The position numbers and the translations under genes are program-made. 9,393 nucleotides of DNA, from NCBI GenBank assembly GCA_023428865.1, contig JAEYWT010000073.1, positions 1 through 9,393 on the forward strand. Direction: 5' to 3'. Of the stretch, positions 6,067-9,393 are shown in pieces. The notes beneath the pieces were generated by a model. That model saw only the letters and a program-made list of their open reading frames with translations. It was not told the origin of the DNA and did no database searches. The stretch is from Bacteroidota bacterium (GTDB lineage: Bacteria > Bacteroidota > Bacteroidia > Flavobacteriales_F > PHOS-HE28). Positions within the stretch are counted from its first letter, which is position 1, and each line of letters opens with the position of its first letter.

Positions 6067-8913
6067 ATGCCCCAAACGAGCACCGCCCAACGCCAGCACT
6101 ACAACGCCGCACGGTTCCGCTCCTACACCTGGGACCAACTGAAGCTAGCGGCCATGGACCTCGATGCAGGTCGCGCTGCACCTGAAGAGGTGAAGGCACT
6201 GCTGGATGAACTGATGCGTATCGAACTGTACTGGGCCTTTCCGGGGCGCGATACGGTGCGTCGGCTACAGGAGCTCTTGCGCGGCAAAGAATACCACGGT
6301 TTACAACTCGCAGTGAACCATGTGGTGCGCACGTTGAGCAGTGGCGCCTTCCGCAGCGACCCGGCCGTCCTTGCCGATCCGTTGGCCGGACGTAACGAAC
6401 TGCTGGCCGAGGAAGAGGATGCCCCGCGCCCCAACTACTTCGAGGTGCTCTTCGTGGATGACCTGGATGAAGTAGAAGAGACAGCACTGAAGGCCAAATT
6501 GCAGAAGTGTCGCGACCGCAACGAAGCCTTCATCTACGACGCTGTGGTCGTGAGGACCTTGCAGGATGCGTTGATCGCACTACTCTTCAACCATAACATA
6601 CAAGCTGTGGTGGTGCGCTTTGCCGTGCCGTTCGCAGGTACGAACCACAAGGGAACGCTCAAGGACTTCACACGCGCCATCGATGCGTTGAAACTCGAGG
6701 ATGTAGACAGGGCGCACATGAGCACCTACCTAGGCCGCCTGTGCCGCTGGTTCCGCCCGGAGGTGGACCGCTACTACACCACGGACACACCGGTGGACCA
6801 GCTCGATGAACTAACGCTGGCCACCTTCCGCCGCGTCTTCTACCGCACCGAAGACCTCACCGATCTGCACCTCACCATCCTGCGCGGCATCCAGGACAAG
6901 TACCAGACGCCCTTCTTCACGGCGCTGAAGGAATACAGCCGGAGGCCCATGGGCGTGTTCCATGCCATGCCCATCAGCCGTGGCAACAGTGTTTTCCGCA
7001 GCCGATGGATACAGGATTTCGGCGAGTTCTACGGACGCAACCTTTTCCTGGCCGAGACCAGTGCCACCACCGGCGGGTTGGATTCACTATTGCAACCTAC
7101 CGGTCCGCTGAAACAAGCACAGCGATTGGCTTCGCGTGCCTTCGGTAGCAGACATACCTTCTTCGCAACGAACGGCACCAGCACCACGAACAAGATCGTG
7201 GTGCAGGCATTGGTGGAACCGGGCGACATCGTCCTGATCGACCGCGATTGCCACAAGAGCCACCACTACGGCATGGTGCTGAGCGGTGCATACCCCGTAT
7301 ACCTGCACAGTTATCCGCTGCCGAAATACAGCATGTACGGTGCGGTACCACTTGGCCACATCAAGGAGCAACTGCATCTACTGAAGCGCGGTGGAAGGTT
7401 GGACAAGGTGAAGATGCTCTTGTTGACCAATTGCACCTTCGATGGTGTGGTGTACAACGTGGAGCGCGTGATGGAAGAAGTGCTCGCCATCAAGCCCGAC
7501 ATCGTCTTCTTGTGGGATGAAGCCTGGTGGGCCTTCGGCCGTTTCAACTACCTGTTGCGTCAGCGCACGGCGATGCACGTAGCGCAGAAGCTGGCACGTA
7601 AATACCGCACCCCCGAGTACCGTGCTGAGTACACCAAGCATATCAACGGACTGAAGCCGGGTGAAGCACCACGCCTACCCGATCCGGACAAGGTGCGCAT
7701 ACGGGTCTATGCAACGCAAAGCACGCACAAGACGCTCACGAGCATGCGGCAGGGAAGCATGGTACACCTCTGGGACGAGGACTTCGAGCGCAAGACCGAA
7801 GCCAGCTTCCATGAGGCGTACATGACGCATACCAGCACAAGCGCGAACTACCAGATCCTGGCCAGCATGGATGTGGGCCGTCGACAAGTGGAGTTCGAAG
7901 GCTTCGAGCTGGTGGAGAAGGCGATCGAACTGGGCTTGTTGCTGCGCCGCACCATTCGGGAGAACGTGCGTTTGCAGAAGTGGTTCGACATCATCACCAT
8001 CAGCGACCTCATCCCTGCAGAGCATCGGCAAAGCGGCTTGGATAGCTACTACCGTCGTGATCACGGTTGGAACGAGATCGAGAAGGCGTGGGCCGAGGAT
8101 GAATTCGCTGTGGACCCCACGAAGATCAACCTGTACACGGGGAAGACGGGCATTGACGGCGACACCTTCAAAAACCTGTATCTGATGGACAAACACCAGA
8201 TCCAGATCAACAAGACCAGTCGCAACTCGGTGCTGTTCATGACCAACATCGGCACCACGCGTGGATCCCTGGCCTACCTCACGAAAGTGCTATTGCAGAT
8301 CGCAGCAGAATTGGAAGAACGCAACGCGGGGTTCGAACAAGTGGACCGGATAGCGCACCTGGGTGTGCTGCGCGAAATGAAGCAGGAGAAAGTGCCCCTG
8401 CCGGACTTCACCAAGTTCCACCGCAGCTTCCAAGGTCAACCTGGCGTGCCTGGAGGCGATCTACGCGCTGCGTATTTCCTTGCCTACGACGAGCGCCGTT
8501 GCAGGCATATATCCCTTGGTGCCGCGCTGACAGAGTTGCAACAGGGCCGCGAACTGGTCTCCGCCAGTTTCGTGATCCCCTATCCACCGGGCTTTCCGGT
8601 GCTGGTACCGGGCCAGGTGATCAACCACGAGATCATCGACTTCCTCCTGGCGTTGGATGTGAAGGAGATACACGGTTACCGACCCGAGTTGGGGCTGCGC
8701 ATCTTCAGCGACGCGGCTTTGGGCAGACAGCGTACGGTTACCGCGCTGGGTGGTATGCCTATGCTACGCGCGCTGGAACCACCCGTGCATTCGTCCCGAC
8801 CGAAGGTGAAGAAGGCTGCCGCGAAGAAGTCTGCTCCGACCAAGCCCCGTGCAACCGCAGCGAAAGAGGCACGAGCAGTGAAGCCCTCGAAAAGGAAGAA
8901 GGGCAAACCGTAA
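6067..8913 (+). CDS. PLP-dependent Orn/Lys/Arg decarboxylase (fold type I) with enlarged N-terminus and basic C-terminal tail
   Basis: This 948-residue protein removes the carboxyl group from a basic amino acid, giving a polyamine or polyamine precursor and consuming a proton. Family marks are clear: TNGTSTTNK (368-376, PLP phosphate region), DRDCHKS (392-398), WDEAW (483-487, Asp484 to the PLP pyridine nitrogen), and STHK (552-555) with Lys555 as the Schiff-base lysine. The C-terminal domain has PYPPGFPVLVPG (838-849). Substrate choice among lysine, arginine and ornithine cannot be decided by eye. E. coli members are about 710-760 residues; this one has about 300 residues before the catalytic domain, including a receiver-like wing (about 122-190, FEVLFVDDLDEVEE), and a longer segment between Asp484 and Ser552. 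Residues 909-948 hold 16 Lys/Arg and one Glu. Unlike adiA or cadA loci, no antiporter lies beside it. It is probably cytoplasmic and oligomeric. The ATG has no strong Shine-Dalgarno. Confidence 0.95.
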   Translation: MPQTSTAQRQHYNAARFRSYTWDQLKLAAMDLDAGRAAPEEVKALLDELMRIELYWAFPGRDTVRRLQELLRGKEYHGLQLAVNHVVRTLSSGAFRSDPAVLADPLAGRNELLAEEEDAPRPNYFEVLFVDDLDEVEETALKAKLQKCRDRNEAFIYDAVVVRTLQDALIALLFNHNIQAVVVRFAVPFAGTNHKGTLKDFTRAIDALKLEDVDRAHMSTYLGRLCRWFRPEVDRYYTTDTPVDQLDELTLATFRRVFYRTEDLTDLHLTILRGIQDKYQTPFFTALKEYSRRPMGVFHAMPISRGNSVFRSRWIQDFGEFYGRNLFLAETSATTGGLDSLLQPTGPLKQAQRLASRAFGSRHTFFATNGTSTTNKIVVQALVEPGDIVLIDRDCHKSHHYGMVLSGAYPVYLHSYPLPKYSMYGAVPLGHIKEQLHLLKRGGRLDKVKMLLLTNCTFDGVVYNVERVMEEVLAIKPDIVFLWDEAWWAFGRFNYLLRQRTAMHVAQKLARKYRTPEYRAEYTKHINGLKPGEAPRLPDPDKVRIRVYATQSTHKTLTSMRQGSMVHLWDEDFERKTEASFHEAYMTHTSTSANYQILASMDVGRRQVEFEGFELVEKAIELGLLLRRTIRENVRLQKWFDIITISDLIPAEHRQSGLDSYYRRDHGWNEIEKAWAEDEFAVDPTKINLYTGKTGIDGDTFKNLYLMDKHQIQINKTSRNSVLFMTNIGTTRGSLAYLTKVLLQIAAELEERNAGFEQVDRIAHLGVLREMKQEKVPLPDFTKFHRSFQGQPGVPGGDLRAAYFLAYDERRCRHISLGAALTELQQGRELVSASFVIPYPPGFPVLVPGQVINHEIIDFLLALDVKEIHGYRPELGLRIFSDAALGRQRTVTALGGMPMLRALEPPVHSSRPKVKKAAAKKSAPTKPRATAAKEARAVKPSKRKKGKP

Positions 8914-9162
8914 GAACAAATTCGCGCGAGTGATCGGGACAGGCGTGTGAAAGGAACTGCCCTGATATCCTGTTCCATAGTGTGCACCGATACAAGCCAA
9001 GGGTGCGGACAAGTACAAGCCCATGGCATGAACGGCAAAAGCCCCATCGCACCAGATGATGCCGGACCCAGTGCCTCGGACATGTCGATCCCGCTCAGTT
9101 GATCGAAGGTGCATGGAGCCTATCCGGACCATCGCTATACGAAAAAACCAGGAACCATCTCC

Positions 9163-9202
9163 CCCGTATTAATACGGGTGTACTACCCGTGAAAAGTACG
9201 GG
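9163..9202. promoter_or_regulatory. Array of four phased CCCGT/ACGGG half-sites (candidate operator)
   Basis: CCCGTATTAATACGGG (9163-9178) is a perfect 16-bp palindrome. It is followed by a second inverted pair, CCCGT (9186-9190) and ACGGG (9198-9202), separated by 7 nt. The four half-site centres (9165, 9176, 9188, 9200) are 11-12 bp apart, about one helical turn, so a dimeric regulator could sit on one face of the DNA as two adjacent dimers. The array ends 23 nt before the -7 element, where an activator would contact RNA polymerase. The identity of the regulator is unknown. Confidence 0.65.
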
Positions 9203-9225
9203 GATCGCCAAGCAGGTGATGCCTG

Positions 9226-9233
9226 TAGGTTTG
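9226..9233 (+). promoter_or_regulatory. Bacteroidota -7 promoter element (TAGGTTTG)
   Basis: TAGGTTTG is an exact match to TAnnTTTG, the -7 consensus of the Bacteroidota primary sigma factor. It lies 17 nt before the ATG at 9251, giving a leader of roughly 10 nt. No TTG occurs at the usual -33 distance; that position is taken by the right edge of the half-site array, which suggests an activator-dependent promoter. Confidence 0.65.
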
Positions 9234-9250
9234 GCCAACACACCAACGCC

Positions 9251-9393
9251 ATGACCACCACCCCCAAAAAAAGCTACAAGACCCTGCGTCACACCCTCAT
9301 TGCGGTATCGCTCTGTGCGGCTTTGAGCTTGGCATTCGCCGAACGAGCAGATACGTTCGAGTCCGTGGTGCAGGCCAATGAGTTGAACTGCCT
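9251..9393 (+). CDS. N-terminus of an exported protein (truncated by the window edge)
   Basis: The frame opens at ATG 9251 and runs off the window after 47 codons. It begins MTTTPKKSYKTLRHTLIAV and continues with a hydrophobic stretch (about 15-29) ending in AFA before Glu-Arg-Ala. This is a typical Sec signal peptide: basic N-region (Lys6, Lys7, Lys10, Arg13), hydrophobic core, and an A-x-A cleavage site near residue 30. An uncleaved membrane anchor is the alternative. The visible mature part (ERADTFESVVQANELNC) matches no family I recognise. The upstream half-site array and TAGGTTTG element suggest it is a regulated first gene of its transcript. The start is supported by its position shortly after the promoter and by the signal peptide it creates. 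Confidence 0.7.
   Translation, partial: MTTTPKKSYKTLRHTLIAVSLCAALSLAFAERADTFESVVQANELNC

Larger units (their letters stand above)
8914..9250. other. 337-nt intergenic region
   Basis: I see no convincing gene here on either strand. A 24-codon frame at 9028-9102 has no ribosome binding site and no recognisable content. GGGACAGG (8936-8943) can pair with CCTGTTCC (8969-8976, one G-U), but no T run follows, so I find no intrinsic terminator for the decarboxylase. The right end (9163-9233) holds the half-site array and promoter listed separately. Nothing else stands out. Confidence 0.7.

Noticed and set aside
9028..9102. 24-codon reading frame in the 337-nt gap after the decarboxylase
   Set aside because: No ribosome binding site, no hydrophobic or conserved-looking segment, and a length expected by chance.
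8676..9132. Minus-strand open frames overlapping the end of the decarboxylase and the following gap
   Set aside because: They overlap a certain gene, encode Ala/Phe/Arg-rich antisense of the basic tail, and show no start signals or recognisable domain.

Overview
The window looks like chromosomal DNA of a fairly GC-rich member of the Bacteroidota, most likely a Flavobacteriales-like lineage. Three things point there. The first complete gene ends in a type IX secretion system (T9SS) C-terminal sorting domain. Several genes encode lipoproteins or membrane proteins with little or no Shine-Dalgarno sequence. The last gene has an exact match to the Bacteroidota -7 promoter consensus TAnnTTTG. All recognisable genes lie on the + strand; I see no tRNA, rRNA, CRISPR array, insertion sequence or phage gene.

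Layout. (1) 1-1364: the tail of an unrecognised protein, then, 3 nt later, a secreted T9SS cargo protein with three repeats, a PKD-like domain and a sorting domain. (2) 1460-3469: three small cell-envelope genes: a Cys-containing coiled-coil lipoprotein, a small multi-pass membrane protein, and a lipoprotein with an RsiV/DUF3298-like C-terminal domain. (3) 3624-5324: a 566-residue membrane protein that reads as two membrane modules joined by a long Pro-rich linker, closed by a strong intrinsic terminator at 5354-5391. (4) 5581-8913: a small secreted protein followed by a 948-residue PLP-dependent Orn/Lys/Arg decarboxylase. The decarboxylase has an enlarged N-terminal region, an extra segment in the catalytic domain and a 40-residue Lys/Ala-rich histone-like tail. 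(5) 8914-9250: 337 nt of non-coding DNA ending in an array of four ACGGG half-sites spaced 11-12 bp apart, just upstream of a TAGGTTTG promoter element. (6) 9251-9393: the start of an exported protein cut off by the window edge.

Most of the region encodes exported, lipid-anchored or membrane proteins of unknown role around one metabolic enzyme; the sequence does not show that they form a single pathway. I did not find a recognisable defence, mobile or biosynthetic system. The two points most worth following are the phased half-site array with its promoter at the right end, and the unusual architecture of the decarboxylase. The two-module membrane protein with a possible internal start comes next. 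Five reading frames can be extended upstream of the start chosen here, by non-ATG codons or by ATGs inside the preceding sequence; in each case the downstream ATG was preferred because it places a signal peptide, lipobox or first membrane helix at the N-terminus.
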